A stretch of DNA of 64,000 nt from Hormiphora californensis (Eukaryota; Ctenophora; Tentaculata; Cydippida; Pleurobrachiidae), in NCBI GenBank assembly GCA_020137815.1, contig CM035362.1, positions 832,605 to 896,604 of the forward strand. The letters run 5' to 3'. Positions 34,201 to 42,490 of the stretch are shown here, piece by piece. The notes below the pieces were generated by a model. It ran no database searches. It saw only the letters and a list, made by a program, of their open reading frames with translations, and had not been told where the DNA came from. The number at the start of each line of letters is the position of its first letter. Position 1 is the first letter of the stretch. A program made the position numbers and the translations under genes.

Positions 34201-36411
34201 TTTATTAACACCCCCTCCCCCGCAGTTGACGAGGATTAAACCACTAAAAGTACACGTTGATAGCAGGCTGTCACCCTACCCTGCTACTGATGTTAGACGG
34301 TTCACTGTGCCTGATGAAAAGGTAATGAGTTACCATGGTTACCATCATAGTTACCATGGTTACCATCATAGTTACCATCATATATCTTTTCAATTAATCC
34401 CTCCTACCTATAGGTGAGCTGGTTGGTAACTTTTAGTGAATACAAACCAGTCAACTACACAGATGCAACTGTTCTGGCTATGAAGGGAGATAGTGTAGAT
34501 CCTGTTAATCTCAACAAGAATAATCTTCAATTTAATAAGGTACTGCTCTCTAACATCACCAATTACCAATTACCAATTATTTTATTATTTTATCATTGTT
34601 TGGGAAGCAAGTTGTCAATACATTTGTTCCTAACCTACCGAACTCATGCCCAGTTGAAAGTTAAGACGGTGGATGGGAAGAAGTGGGTGATTGATAGAAC
34701 AAGTCACCACGGGAAATACAGTGTCATCGATGGAGTACCAAGGTATATACCACTTATATAGATTACACATGATGTCCCCCTCCCCCAACAGACCCATTCT
34801 ACCCCAATAAATACAGACCTCAAATTAGTTAAAAGCCACTTGATTTTAGCTTATCAATTAGCTAATTAGCTTATAATGCTATCTTTCAGGAACCACAAGG
34901 GGCGAACTGGTATGGTGGGACGAGGTAGCCTACTGAGATGGGGTCCAAACCACGCTGCAGATACTATAGTCACTAGGTAGGGTAAACAATTATTAATTAG
35001 TGTGATTAGTAATTAGCAGTATTTGAGTATTTAGTAGTTTCTAAATGTGTGTTACTTTCATCTCTAAATTGGTTAACCCTCTATTATTGTTCATGTTATC
35101 CCAGTGTTAACACCCCCTCCACCTTCAGGTGGATGCGAGATGGTGATGGTAAGGTGGTTACGATAGACAACAAGCCAGTGATGGAGTTTGTAGGGGTTTA
35201 CAAGCCCAGCACTAACGAGTGGGCAATACCGGGCGGTAGACTAAAACCTTACGAAAAGGTACCTACTATGTTGTGATGTAGTCTGATAGGAACTTTTTTA
35301 GAACCACTTACCCATGTTTCCCTTTAGAAACAAACAAACAAACAAATAAACATACTTGAGTCGCTTGACACTGTTTCCGTGCTCCGCAAAAATTAAATAT
35401 GAACAATTCAAAAACATGCAAACAAACACCTCACACACCCTTCTCTAGATGTTTGATGTTCTAAAGCGTGAGTTCAGTGAAGAAGCTCTGGAGACAATGG
35501 ATGATGCTTCTGATCTGGAGCAGAAACGAATCGGGGCAATGCTCAAGGATCATTTTAATCTTGGAATCACGGTAATTAATCCCTGAATAATAATTACCCC
35601 CCAACTACTAATCATATACCTGTTTAATTATCTGTTGAAAGGCTATAAATTTGCCCCAATTTTGCATCGCTCTTTAGTAAAAGTAACAATCTCTCTCTCA
35701 AACAGGTATACAAAGGTTATGTTGATGATCCAAGAAACACTGACAACGCATGGATAGAAACTACTGCAGTAAACTATCATGACTCAACAGGGAACTCTTT
35801 CTCAAATCTCCCCATCAAGGTAGTTTGAAACCCCGCTCTGCACCTCTTTGGCAATGACACCTGTCACCCCCTCCGTCCTTCTTCTCATTTGCTGACCTGT
35901 CTGGCGGCGCCGAGCCGATCTGAGTACACTATCAAAACGGGGTCTGGCACCACCAGACAGGAACTGGCCGGATGTGGTACACTCCCAAGGGTGGCACAGT
36001 GGGTGTGAGGAGATATTATGGCTTCTTTCGCTCACAAAACCCCCTATTTTACCCATTCCTCTGATTTCAGTCGAATGAAGAGGGTCATGGTGCCCAGTGG
36101 ATTCCTATCGATACAAACCTGGACCTGTATGCCAACCACGAGTGGATCATTGAAAAGGTATATTCCGATCTACACTTACCTGTACAGTGTACACACCCCC
36201 CCCCCCTTCTCACCAGTTGTCCTACATGTTGTCCTGCAGAAGATTCATAAGATTTTTCATACCTTTTCCGATACCGATGCCTTTCCCAATAATATCTCCC
36301 CTTCAAATAGTTAATTCATTATCTCTCCTCCAGGTATGCTACCACAGGGACGCGTATAATCCCATCAAAACACCTAAACGACAATCATCCCAACTGTGGC
36401 TGGCCCAATAA
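5945..36411 (+). CDS. TRPM2-like cation channel with C-terminal NUDT9-type Nudix domain
   Basis: Predicted plasma-membrane cation channel of the TRPM family. Order of domains: TRPM homology region ([14 protein letters not shown], exons 2-3; [16 protein letters not shown] across exons 5-6; ILVEGGPNS, exon 7), a long cytosolic helical region, S1-S6 (exons 18-25; S6 [17 protein letters not shown]), pore exon 24 ([14 protein letters not shown]), TRP helix ([15 protein letters not shown], exon 26), a probable coiled coil (exon 27) and a NUDT9-like domain (exons 29-38). The Nudix box spans exons 34-35 as GGRLKPYEK + [15 protein letters not shown]; its REFSEE core is intact, unlike human TRPM2. Exons: 5945-5964 (inferred), 6072-6232, 6304-6422, 6521-6637, 6770-6875, 13705-13785, 15150-15330, 15478-15616, 21050-21116, 21294-21397, 28489-28566, 28796-28903, 29065-29196, 29307-29404, 29590-29689, 30057-30222, 30397-30640, 30841-30953, 31106-31179, 31297-31399, 31551-31667, 31775-31888, 31999-32121, 32275-32419, 32538-32712, 32864-33033, 33186-33346, 33500-33613, 33765-33845, 34226-34321, 34414-34539, 34654-34742, 34890-34976, 35129-35258, 35449-35571, 35706-35819, 36071-36157, 36334-36411. 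Exon phases agree at the junctions I checked. Introns 5, 8 and 10 are swollen by mobile elements and nested genes. The first exon is the least certain. Confidence 0.93.
7203..7298. repeat. (CT)n microsatellite at the 5' edge of the retrotransposon
   Basis: A CT-rich tract in TRPM intron 5. A second CT tract at 13660-13700 lies at the other edge of the retrotransposon. The element therefore probably inserted into one CT tract, which now flanks it on both sides. Confidence 0.9.
7442..8212 (+). CDS. Non-LTR retrotransposon ORF1 protein (RNA-binding)
   Basis: 256 residues. The N-terminus is an RGG-type glycine/arginine tract (residues ~9-30) likely to bind RNA. Next come a short predicted coiled coil ([20 protein letters not shown], ~75-94) and a region (~95-240) starting STLIVSGFP that resembles the RRM-plus-C-terminal arrangement of L1-type ORF1 proteins. 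In this family ORF1 packages element RNA and assists reverse transcription. The ATG at 7442 is the first in frame and precedes the RGG tract. ORF2 starts 117 bp after its stop. Family resemblance is inferred from architecture; I see no disruption. Confidence 0.8.
   Translation: MPPKSNPGNRGRGGRGGRGGRGGNSGGNSVDGERDGVLTRSKTNNAHFSNSPSMPDISNCPSEFVDFFKYLLQKIDNLESRLAQSEQYNRRSTLIVSGFPVAEGETSESLKTAVCKHLTDETQVPVRESDIQALHRNKPPSTRPVADKKDAPRPAEPSITVRIYDFNLKDSVLSKYRNYSGNNVRKPVRVAQSLCPYYLDLRYKISEWFKDNNLKPRYIHYRSPSAGLVIKYGDDLITKIFSWHDFMSIASKLTNN
8330..12634 (+). pseudogene. Non-LTR retrotransposon ORF2 (PHD-like fingers, endonuclease, reverse transcriptase), split by a DNA transposon
   Basis: Codons 1-150 (8330-8779) carry two cysteine-rich modules. 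The first runs MCGKC...CNFC...HGKC...CPDC, a PHD-like C4HC3 pattern; the second is CSYC...CTKC...HSRC...CLTC. The 823-bp element at 8780-9602 then puts a TAG stop directly after the histidine at 8777-8779. Beyond the right target duplication the frame continues to 12634 with an APE-type endonuclease ([30 protein letters not shown]) and reverse transcriptase ([53 protein letters not shown]). Insert plus duplicated target is 831 bp, a multiple of three, so an uninterrupted version would encode about 1157 residues. An open frame starting at ATG 9488 lies inside the insertion and is not a native start. As it stands, full ORF2 cannot be made. Confidence 0.93.
8780..9602. mobile_element. hAT-like non-autonomous DNA transposon, copy 1 (823 bp)
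   Basis: Ends are perfect 12-bp inverted repeats, TAGGGTGTGCTA at the left and TAGCACACCCTA at the right. The flanking 8-bp target duplication is CTCAGCAT (8772-8779 and 9603-9610). An 8-bp duplication with TAGGG-type ends fits the hAT superfamily (inference). A subterminal inverted pair lies at 8898 (GGCCCAATTACGTGGGCC) and 9477 (GGCCCACGTAATTG). The interior has a run of 'aaaatgaacattttt' repeats (9246-9320) and no transposase. Its short open frames are chance and identical in both copies. Confidence 0.93.
13100..13415. repeat. Two direct copies of a ~165-bp GC-rich block in the retrotransposon 3' region
   Basis: GGGAGGGCCTGG followed by 'gtgagtgggtcgcccggtc' occurs near 13125 and again, with few changes, near 13293. 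Each copy is followed by 'ccgggcg(t)tactcgtttgcc' and 'gggtgctcccc'. The GC-rich self-complementary pieces suggest folded RNA near the 3' end, possibly read by the element's own reverse transcriptase (inference). Confidence 0.7.
13931..15175 (+). repeat. 69-bp tandem array repeating the 3' splice site and exon start of TRPM exon 7
   Basis: Seventeen full 69-bp repeats precede the functional acceptor at 15149/15150; one carries a 5-bp insertion near 14251. Each unit holds a branch-like TAACTAAC (or TAACAAAC), a pyrimidine tract ending CTCCCTGCAG, and then the first ~26 bases of the real exon, GTGCC(C/T)TACTGCCCC onward. Distance from first to last acceptor is 1178 bp = 17 x 69 + 5. In the TRPM frame an upstream copy reads [13 protein letters not shown] and then a TAG stop, so only the last acceptor keeps the channel frame. 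The long repetitive open frame through the array is an artefact of a unit length divisible by three. Confidence 0.95.
16136..16220. repeat. Short repeat with CCGGTAAATCGGGGTCCGAC
   Basis: A GC-rich block in TRPM intron 8 contains partly inverted pieces (ccccgatataccgggcacc ... cccggtaaatcggggtcc). The core CCGGTAAATCG is also at 28433, 49945 and 57624, each outside coding sequence. It is probably the terminus of a small dispersed element. Confidence 0.5.
16536..20594 (+). pseudogene. LDLa-repeat, relaxin-receptor/LGR-like rhodopsin-class GPCR, disrupted by a DNA transposon
   Basis: A single-exon gene nested in TRPM intron 8, same strand. It begins with a signal-like segment ([16 protein letters not shown]), followed by a ~625-residue cysteine-rich ectodomain. 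Clear LDL-receptor class A modules lie at ~345-385 ([13 protein letters not shown]), ~575-605 ([16 protein letters not shown]) and ~607-636 ([14 protein letters not shown]). TM1-TM4 follow from ~646 ([18 protein letters not shown] is TM2). At 19243 an 823-bp element inserts in TM5 and the frame ends at 19271. The frame resumes unchanged after the right target copy (20074 on) with the rest of TM5, TM6 with TDFCCWMPF and TM7 with [11 protein letters not shown], both close to RXFP/LGR style. The acidic tail has repeated D-A/T-x-x-P-E-D pieces. No leucine-rich repeats are seen. Ligand unknown. This allele should make a receptor without TM6-7. Confidence 0.9.
19243..20065. mobile_element. hAT-like non-autonomous DNA transposon, copy 2 (823 bp)
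   Basis: Same length and orientation as the copy at 8780-9602, and I found no base difference on reading the two side by side. Ends are TAGGGTGTGCTA and its complement. The target duplication is ATGGGCAT (19235-19242 and 20066-20073), different from copy 1, which proves independent insertion. It interrupts TM5 of the GPCR. Confidence 0.94.
21741..22579. repeat. 839-bp palindrome built of TCATGAGCGCTCATGA units with telomere-like core
   Basis: The left end GGTAAGTCGGAATAACCTGT is matched by the reverse complement at 22560-22579 with about one change. Arms are runs of CTCATGAGCGCTCATGAG and GTGTATCATGA pieces. Near the centre (22046-22240) are TTAGGG/CCCTAA repeats facing each other. The bases AAC flank both ends and may be a 3-bp target duplication (weak). 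No protein is encoded. It lies in TRPM intron 10. Confidence 0.88.
22934..24660 (-). CDS. Secreted protein with two unnamed beta-rich modules and two CCP/sushi domains (copy A)
   Basis: Exons on the minus strand: 24660-24600 (signal peptide [20 protein letters not shown]), 24526-24053, 23954-23538, 23389-23213, 23130-22954, with matching phases. Exons 2 and 3 each encode a ~140-residue module of pattern W-T-A-V-x-R ... [11 protein letters not shown] ... [10 protein letters not shown] ... IWTITKTKT ... NYLFADSS ... DTASDFYRA, which I cannot name. The last two exons each encode one CCP domain ([14 protein letters not shown] ... C ... LVGN ... LTCQ ... GSWSSD ... C). If the last donor is not used, reading through meets a stop at 22934; further exons cannot be excluded. 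The product is probably extracellular and may bind ligand or self/non-self surfaces, as CCP proteins often do (inference). The gene is nested antisense in TRPM intron 10. Confidence 0.8.
24830..25135. repeat. GA-rich minisatellite
   Basis: Irregular repeats of 'gagatggagaaagagatggggaggga' lie between the two CCP genes. The Arg/Glu/Met open frame over it is not a gene. Confidence 0.85.
25195..25345. repeat. Cluster of CTATGGCTAA / TTAGCCATAG inverted repeats
   Basis: 'Actatggctaa' occurs four times and 'ttagccatag' three times in 150 bp, alternating in orientation so several nested hairpins can form. No coding potential is seen. Confidence 0.75.
25504..25803 (-). CDS. Hypothetical 99-residue open frame
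   Basis: The frame from ATG 25803 encodes a basic, non-repetitive protein that I do not recognise. Its composition is ordinary ([20 protein letters not shown] at the end), unlike the repeat-derived frames nearby. Its first codons overlap a hairpin repeat (25759-25870), which argues against this start. It could be a degraded exon. There is no upstream signal to support expression. Confidence 0.2.
   Translation of the reverse strand: MRPMKSLYLIRKRRNISSVEVYCNEYREVLEDCARRQTSARQLLGAASYSTLTKIRPVAELFIVSKHCHNKELFNTLKNSMNSLKKGVIYHYIENELIV
25759..25870. repeat. Hairpin element with CTGATAAGATAAAGACTT arms
   Basis: The left arm 'cctgataagataaagactt' (~25771) pairs with 'aagtctttatcttatcagg' (~25845) around a ~55-bp loop that is itself partly self-complementary (attagaaagat / ctttctaacg). 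Same family as the hairpin at 4737-4950. Confidence 0.75.
26112..28098 (-). CDS. Secreted protein with two unnamed modules and three CCP/sushi domains (copy B)
   Basis: A tandem paralogue of the gene at 22934-24660. Exons on the minus strand: 28098-28038 (signal peptide [20 protein letters not shown]), 27983-27492, 27393-26980, 26822-26646, 26565-26389, 26308-26132. It has one CCP exon more than copy A. The same two ~140-residue modules (each ending [10 protein letters not shown] or [10 protein letters not shown]) precede the CCPs. The two CCP exons at 26565-26389 and 26308-26132 are nearly identical to each other, pointing to recent exon duplication. Flanks shared with copy A on both sides show the whole locus (~3.3 kb) was duplicated. 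Reading through the last donor ends at 26112. Confidence 0.8.
29690..30035. repeat. 20-bp minisatellite GTTACCATCATGTTGCCTTG starting at a splice donor
   Basis: About 16 imperfect units fill TRPM intron 15, beginning within the donor of exon 15 (GTAAGTTACCAT). Related GTTACCATGGTTACC pieces lie in other introns at 34326-34384, 46050-46150 and 56362-56385. Open frames across the array are repeat artefacts. Confidence 0.9.
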
Positions 36412-37030
36412 CATCATCTCATGACCAAGAGACTATTATAATATTATAATAGATCGCCCGGTGCGTTCCGTCAGAGCAGAAATAATTATTATATTTGGTG
36501 CAAGTAATCCTGTAGTATATTTAGTTTTTGTACAGTGTCAGAGTGAGAGAGAATTGAGAGAAATTAATATCATTATTAAAATTAAAGAGGATGAAGGTTC
36601 AGTTCTAACATTCTTATTTTTATAAAGCTTTATTTTTTAGTTTCTCAACAATGTGTTCAGTTTTAGCATGCTTGAGAAGAGTTTTATTTTCATTTAGTTG
36701 TTTGTTTGTAAATATGTACTCCTTTTCTTAGTTATTGTGTACATCAAAATAATTGTTTTATTAGTACATACCCCAACGGATGGCGCGAAGTTCTTCAGAG
36801 TTACATGCTGCGCGCATCGAAATGAAACGATGATTTCGCGCGCTTTCTTTTTTTTAAGTTCGACGCGAGTCCAAAAAAGTTTAAAAATCTGGTTCGCCTT
36901 TTTTACTTTTTAATTTTGCCTCCCCTCACCCCTGCGCTATTTGCCACTTTTTCAGTGGACTTATCTTCGGTAGTTAACAAATATCGTACCTAGAGGCAAG
37001 AAAATCGTACAAAAAAGTTGTCATTTTAGA
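36412..37030. other. Intergenic spacer between TRPM2-like and FKBP/TPR genes
   Basis: AT-rich sequence that should contain the 3' untranslated region of the channel gene and the promoter of the next gene. A GC-rich hairpin-like piece (gcgcgcatcgaaatg ... gatttcgcgcgc) lies near 36810-36843. No coding sequence is recognised. Confidence 0.5.
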
Positions 37031-37872
37031 ATGATCAAAAAAGTCGAAGTTGAGAACGCGGGTACGGGCCTACTTCGACCAAATCCATTCAGCGAAGTTA
37101 CATTTAGTGTTCAGAATAGCTCCAGGTAATGTGATGAACTACATAAATCAATATGACTCTTGCTAACACGCCTTGTTTCAGTCCCCTGTTTACGTTGAAC
37201 GAAGAAACAACCTACCGACTGTCCCACAAAGCGGGTTTATGTTGGTATATCATTGATCAATGTGTCCTTCGTCTAACTGAATCCGAGAGAGCAGTTTTCA
37301 AGTTTATGCACTCTGGGGAGGTTCACACGGTCACAGTCACTCTACATTCCTTTAAAGATGTAGGACCGATTTGGGGGATGGAGGCTACAGAGCAGCACGT
37401 CATTGCAATGGAGCTAAAATCTCTTGGAACTGAGTTGTTTAGGGAAAAACAGTTCCCTCTAGCTGCTGAGAAGTATGGAATGGCACTGAAGATATTGGTT
37501 TCAGATGGATGTCGTGCTGGTGCACTAGATAATCATGGAGAGAAAATCAACTCAATTCGTTCCAATCTAGCATTATGCTTCCAGAAAATGGGGCAACCAG
37601 AGGGCACTCTTTATCATTGTGAGCAGTTAATGTCAGATAAAAAGCATCTAGTTGACGATGAAAAGTTGAGAGTGAAGGTTCTCTACCGGAGAGCCTGGGC
37701 GTTCTGCGAGATTAACGAGTTCGAGAAATGTAAGAAAGACATTTCCAGTGTTTTGAAGTTAGATAAGGGTAATTGTGATGCGTTAAAACTGAGAGGTGTT
37801 CTTGAGAGTAAGATCAAGGATAACAATAGGGACATGTCTACGAAGCTGCGTGGTCTTTTTAGATCATCCTAG
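37031..37872 (+). CDS. FKBP-like TPR cochaperone (FKBPL-type)
   Basis: Two exons, 37031-37125 and 37182-37872, separated by a 56-bp intron with a clean branch site (TGCTAAC) and TTTCAG acceptor; about 261 residues. I prefer this start to the ATG at 37153, which lies inside the intron. The first ~125 residues (VENAGTGLLRP, GEVHTVTVTLHSF) look like a degenerate FKBP-type fold; I do not see a full set of FK506/PPIase residues. Residues ~130-250 form TPR helices (LGTELFREKQFPLAAEKYGMAL, read as two short blocks; RSNLALCFQKMG; LYRRAWAFCEINEFEKCKKD), which in this family bind the C-terminus of Hsp90. A role as Hsp90 cochaperone is inference. A large inverted-repeat element begins 124 bp after the stop. 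Confidence 0.72.
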
Positions 37873-38539
37873 ACCGGTTAATCAGAAGACGATTTTGTCG
37901 CGGTGAATTAAAGGGATTAAAGCGTATTTTGTTACGCAAGGCTGGGGTTTCTAAGTTTACAGAGAATTATATTGTTGTTTGACTTTAATGTATTTCAGGG
38001 TGTGAACTGCATGTCGTGTTTGCTAGTCGCGAGCGCGCTTGCGAGACAAGCAAACACGTCAAGGTTCATTAACAAGCATGCTGCTCAGTCATTTTAGATT
38101 TAATACACAATGTAAGGATACCATGTAATAGGTGAGACTCTTGCCATCACCCTCGTTCAAGTCCCGTGAAAAACGGAGCATTACACGCAAACTGATGCCC
38201 ATTTTCCTCGCGTGACCCCGATTCAGCAGTTTGAGACACCAACTCTTTAGGGGGCCATATCTCAGGAACCAGACAAGATAGGAAAAATCGCCGTCTAACG
38301 AGGCGTACAGTTTTTAATCTAGTTTACCACTGTACCGGCCGTTTCACTCTCCGACCTAAAACAAAAATCGCAACCCCACAAAACTTCAAAATAATGAAAT
38401 TCGCATCTCGCATGTCGTGTTGCATGTCGTGTCATGTTATTGACGCGCTCGCGTTCAACTCTCACACAGCAGCTGCATAACATGGCGGGAAACATCGAGG
38501 AGTAGAGAGAGGGTCGGTGCCGAATCAAATATTTCTTGA

Positions 38540-39450
38540 TCTTGATCTACTCCATCTCTCAGCTATCCTACCCCTCATCAACTCGATCTCTCAGCTACCC
38601 TACCCCTCATCTACTCCATCTTTCAGCTACCCTACCGCTCATCTACTCCATCTTTCAGCTACCCTACCCCTTATCTAGTCCATCTCTCAGCTACCCTACT
38701 CCTCATCTACTCCATCTCTCAGCTTCCCTATTAGGGAAGCATAGAGATGGAAACGATTAGGGGTAGGGAATCCCTATCCATAATCGTTTCCATCTCTATG
38801 CTTCCCTAGCCCTCATCAACTCCATCTTTCAGCTACCCTACCCCTAATCTAGTCCATCTCTCCACTACCCTACTCCTCATCTACTCCATCTCTCAGCTAC
38901 CCTACCTCCCATTTACTCCATCTCTCAGCTACCCTACCTCCCATTTACTCCATCTCTCAGCTTCCCTACCTCCCATTTACTCCATCTCTCAGCTTACCTA
39001 CCTCCCATTTACTCCATATCTCAGCTTCCCTACCTGCCATTTACTCCATCTCTCAGATACCCTACCTCCCATTTACTCCATCTCTCAGCTTACCTACCTC
39101 CCATTTACTCCATCTCTCAGCTTCCCTACCTCCCATTTACTCCATCTCTCAGCTACCCTACCTCCCATTTACTCCATCTCTCAGCTACCCAACCTCCCAT
39201 TCACTCCATCTATCAGCTACCCTACCTCCCATTTACTCCATCTCTCAGCTTCCCTACCTCCCATTTACTCCATCTCTCAGCTTCCCTACCCCCCATTTAC
39301 TCCATCTCTCAGCTTACCTACCTCCCATTTACTCCATATCTCAGCTTCCCTACCTGCCATTTACTCCATCTTTCAGATACCCTACCTCCCATTTACTCCA
39401 TCTCTCAGCTTCCCTACCTCCCATTTACTCCATCTCTCAGCTTCCCTACT
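38540..39450. repeat. 32-bp minisatellite, left arm
   Basis: Units of CTCAGCTTCCCTACCTCCCA plus 'tttactccatct' repeat with small variants. Near 38725-38810 the orientation flips locally around 'tagggaagcatagagatgg', giving a short internal palindrome. Leu/Ser-rich open frames here are artefacts. Confidence 0.92.
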
Positions 39451-41224
39451 AGGCCAGTCATATGACGTCGATATATCGCTGAAAAAGGAAGTAATTGATC
39501 TAAAAGCGATTCCACTTCCAGGGCCCTCCAATGGGTCTCTACAACCACCAAAACAAGAATTATTGCATTATGTATTCATAATGCGGTGTTTCCCTGCCCT
39601 CCGTCGACAGGATCAGTATCACACTATCAGTATCACAATATCAAGGCTTGGTCACAATGTGAGATGCATGCGTCCTGTATGTATATGCAGTTACACAGCT
39701 GTTTTACTCTACCCTCACCCCTTCAGCAACAGTGTTGTGAGCGCCGCGCACAGCTTTGAAAAATAAGCGTCCTGACATCATATTTCATCAAAACAGTTAT
39801 TTGATTTTATGAAGGAGCAGTTACTATGCTGCTACCGTGACACACGCGATTTTGACCACGCTCGAGTTACTATTTCAAATCCGAGATTTCTAAACCCTTT
39901 ATGATCTTTTTAGCACACGTGCTAAAACGATCATCCGGGTGGATGCCCTTCGGGCATCCACCCGGGCAGGGAAAAAATTTACCGCGGGTACCGCGATGGA
40001 GAAATCGGTCATTTCCGGGTTTATTTTGCACCTGCATAAATATAGGCTAGGACGAATGCGATATACGGTAAAAACCGTCTTTGGAAACAAGTAGAAAAGA
40101 AATCAAGGGCACTAAAGTGTGTAGCGTCCTCGCATTAGTGGGGGTAGGTGCTGGAATTAAGTCTCTATCTTATCAGGTTAATTAGATAATTGGATAATTA
40201 GATGCGCACATAGCCGTTTTATGGTTATACGGTAACAACCATATTTGGAAAGGAGTAGAGGAAAAACCGAGGGTACTAGAGTGATCAGCGTCCTCGAATT
40301 AGTGGGGGTAGGTACTAAAATTAAGTTCCTATCTCATCGCGTTAATTAGATAATTGGATAATTAGGTATGCGCATGACCGTTTTTAGGTTACATGGCTAT
40401 AGCCACTTAGGAATGGTTTAGAGACTTTTCATTGGTGCCATTTTGTAGGCAATAGCCAAGTTATTGGGGGTCGACGTCGGACTTTTAAGCTCTATATTCA
40501 ACCGTTTAGCCGTTATTTGGCATATAAGGTGCTCAAAATGAGCAAAAAAGCGGTAAAAAGACCGATTTTGAGCACCTTTAAAGCCATATAACGGCTAAAT
40601 GGTTGAATATAGAGCTTAAAAGTCCGACTTCGACCCCCCATAACTTGGCTATTGCCTACAAAATGGCACCAATGAAAAGTCTCTAAACCATTCCTAAGTG
40701 GCTATAGCCATGTAACCTAAAAACGGTCATGCGCATACCTAATTATCCAATTATCTAATTAACGCGATGAGATAGGAACTTAATTTTAGTACCTACCCCC
40801 ACTAATTCGAGGACGCTGATCACTCTAGTACCCTCGGTTTTTCCTCTACTCCTTTCCAAATATGGTTTTTACCGTATAACCATAAAACGGCTATGTGCGC
40901 ATCTAATTATCCAATTATCTAATTAACCTGATAAGATAGAAACTTAATTCCAGCACCTACCCCCACTAATGCGAGGACGCTACACACTTTAGTGCCCTTG
41001 ATTTCTTTTCTACTTGTTTCCAAAGACGGTTTTTACCGTATATCGCATTCGTCCTAGCCTATATTTATGCAGGTGCAAAATAAACCCGGAAATGACCGAT
41101 TTCTCCATCGCGGTACCCGCGGTAAATTTTTTTGGTGGTTGTAGAGACCCATTGGAGGGCCCTGGAAGTGGAATCGCTTTTAGATCAATTAGTTCCATTT
41201 CACAACGTCATATGACTGGCCTAT

Positions 41225-42490
41225 ACCTCCCATTTACTCCATCTCTCAGCTTCCCTACCTCCCATTTACTCCATCTCTCATTTATCCTAACATTCCTACC
41301 CCTGAGAGATGGAGTAAATGGGAGGTAGGGAAGCTGAGAGATGGAGTAAATGGGAGGTAGGGAAGCTGAGAGATGGGGTAAATGGGATCAGGTAGGAAAG
41401 CTGAGAGATGGAGTAAATGGGTGGTAGGGTAGCTGAGAGATAGAGTAAATGGGAGGTAGGGAAGCTGAGGGATGGAGTAAATGGGAGGTAGGGAAGCTGA
41501 GAGATGGAGTAAATGGGAGGTAGGTAAGCTGAGAGATGGAGTAAATGGGAGGTAGGGTAGCTGAGAGATGGAGTAAATGGGAGGTAGGGTAGCTGAGAGA
41601 TGGAGTAAATGGGAGGTAGGGAAGCTGAGAGATGGAGTAAATGGGAGGTAGGGAAGCTGACAGATGGAGTAAATGGGAGGTAGGGTAGCTGAGAGATGGA
41701 GTAAATGGGAGGTAGGGAAGCTGAGAGATGGAGTAAATGGAAGGTAAGGTAGCTGAGAGATGGAGTAAATGGGAGGTAGGGAAGCTGAGAGATGGAGTAA
41801 ATGGGAGGTAGGGTAGCTGAGAGATGGAGTGAATGGGAGGTAGGGAAGCTGAGAGATGGAGTAAATGGGAGGTAGGGTAGCTGAGAGATGGAGTAAATGA
41901 GAGGTAGGGAAGCTGAGAAATGGAGTAAATGGGAGGTAGGGTAGCTGAGAGATGGAGTAAATGGGAGGTAGGGTAGCTGAGGGATGGAGTAAATGGGAGG
42001 TAGGGAAGCTGAGAGATGGAGTAAATGGAAGGTAGGTAAGCTGAGAGATGGAGTAAATGGGAGGTAGGGAAGCTGAGAGATGGAGTAAATGGGAGGTAGG
42101 GTAGCTGAGAGATGGAGTAAATGGGAGGTAGGGTAGCTGAGAGATGGAGTAGATGAGGAGTAGGGTAGTGGAGAGATGGACTAGATTAGGGGTAGGGTAG
42201 CTGAAAGATGGAGTTGATGAGGGCTAGGGAAGCATAGAGATGGAAACGATTATGGATAGGGATTCCCTACCCCTAATCGTTTCCATCTCTATGCTTCCCT
42301 AATAGGGAAGCTGAGAGATGGAGTAGATGAGGAGTAGGGTAGCTGAGAGATGGACTAGATAAGGGGTAGGGTAGCTGAAAGATGGAGTAGATGAGCGGTA
42401 GGGTAGCTGAAAGATGGAGTAGATGAGGGGTAGGGTAGCTGAGAGATCGAGTTGATGAGGGGTAGGATAGCTGAGAGATGGAGTAGATCA
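41225..42490. repeat. 32-bp minisatellite, right arm (opposite orientation)
   Basis: The same 32-bp unit as at 38540-39450, reverse-complemented (AGCTGAGAGATGGAGTAAAT plus 'gggaggtaggga'). It holds several more copies than the left arm, so the arms have evolved separately in copy number while their unique parts stayed nearly identical. Confidence 0.92.

Noticed and set aside
37153-37181. ATG at 37153 as start of the FKBP/TPR gene
   Set aside because: This ATG falls inside a good 56-bp GT-AG intron; the upstream exon from 37031 gives an in-frame family-like N-terminus.
38540-42490. CRISPR-like array
   Set aside because: The 32-bp repeats are contiguous without unique spacers, and the host is an animal.
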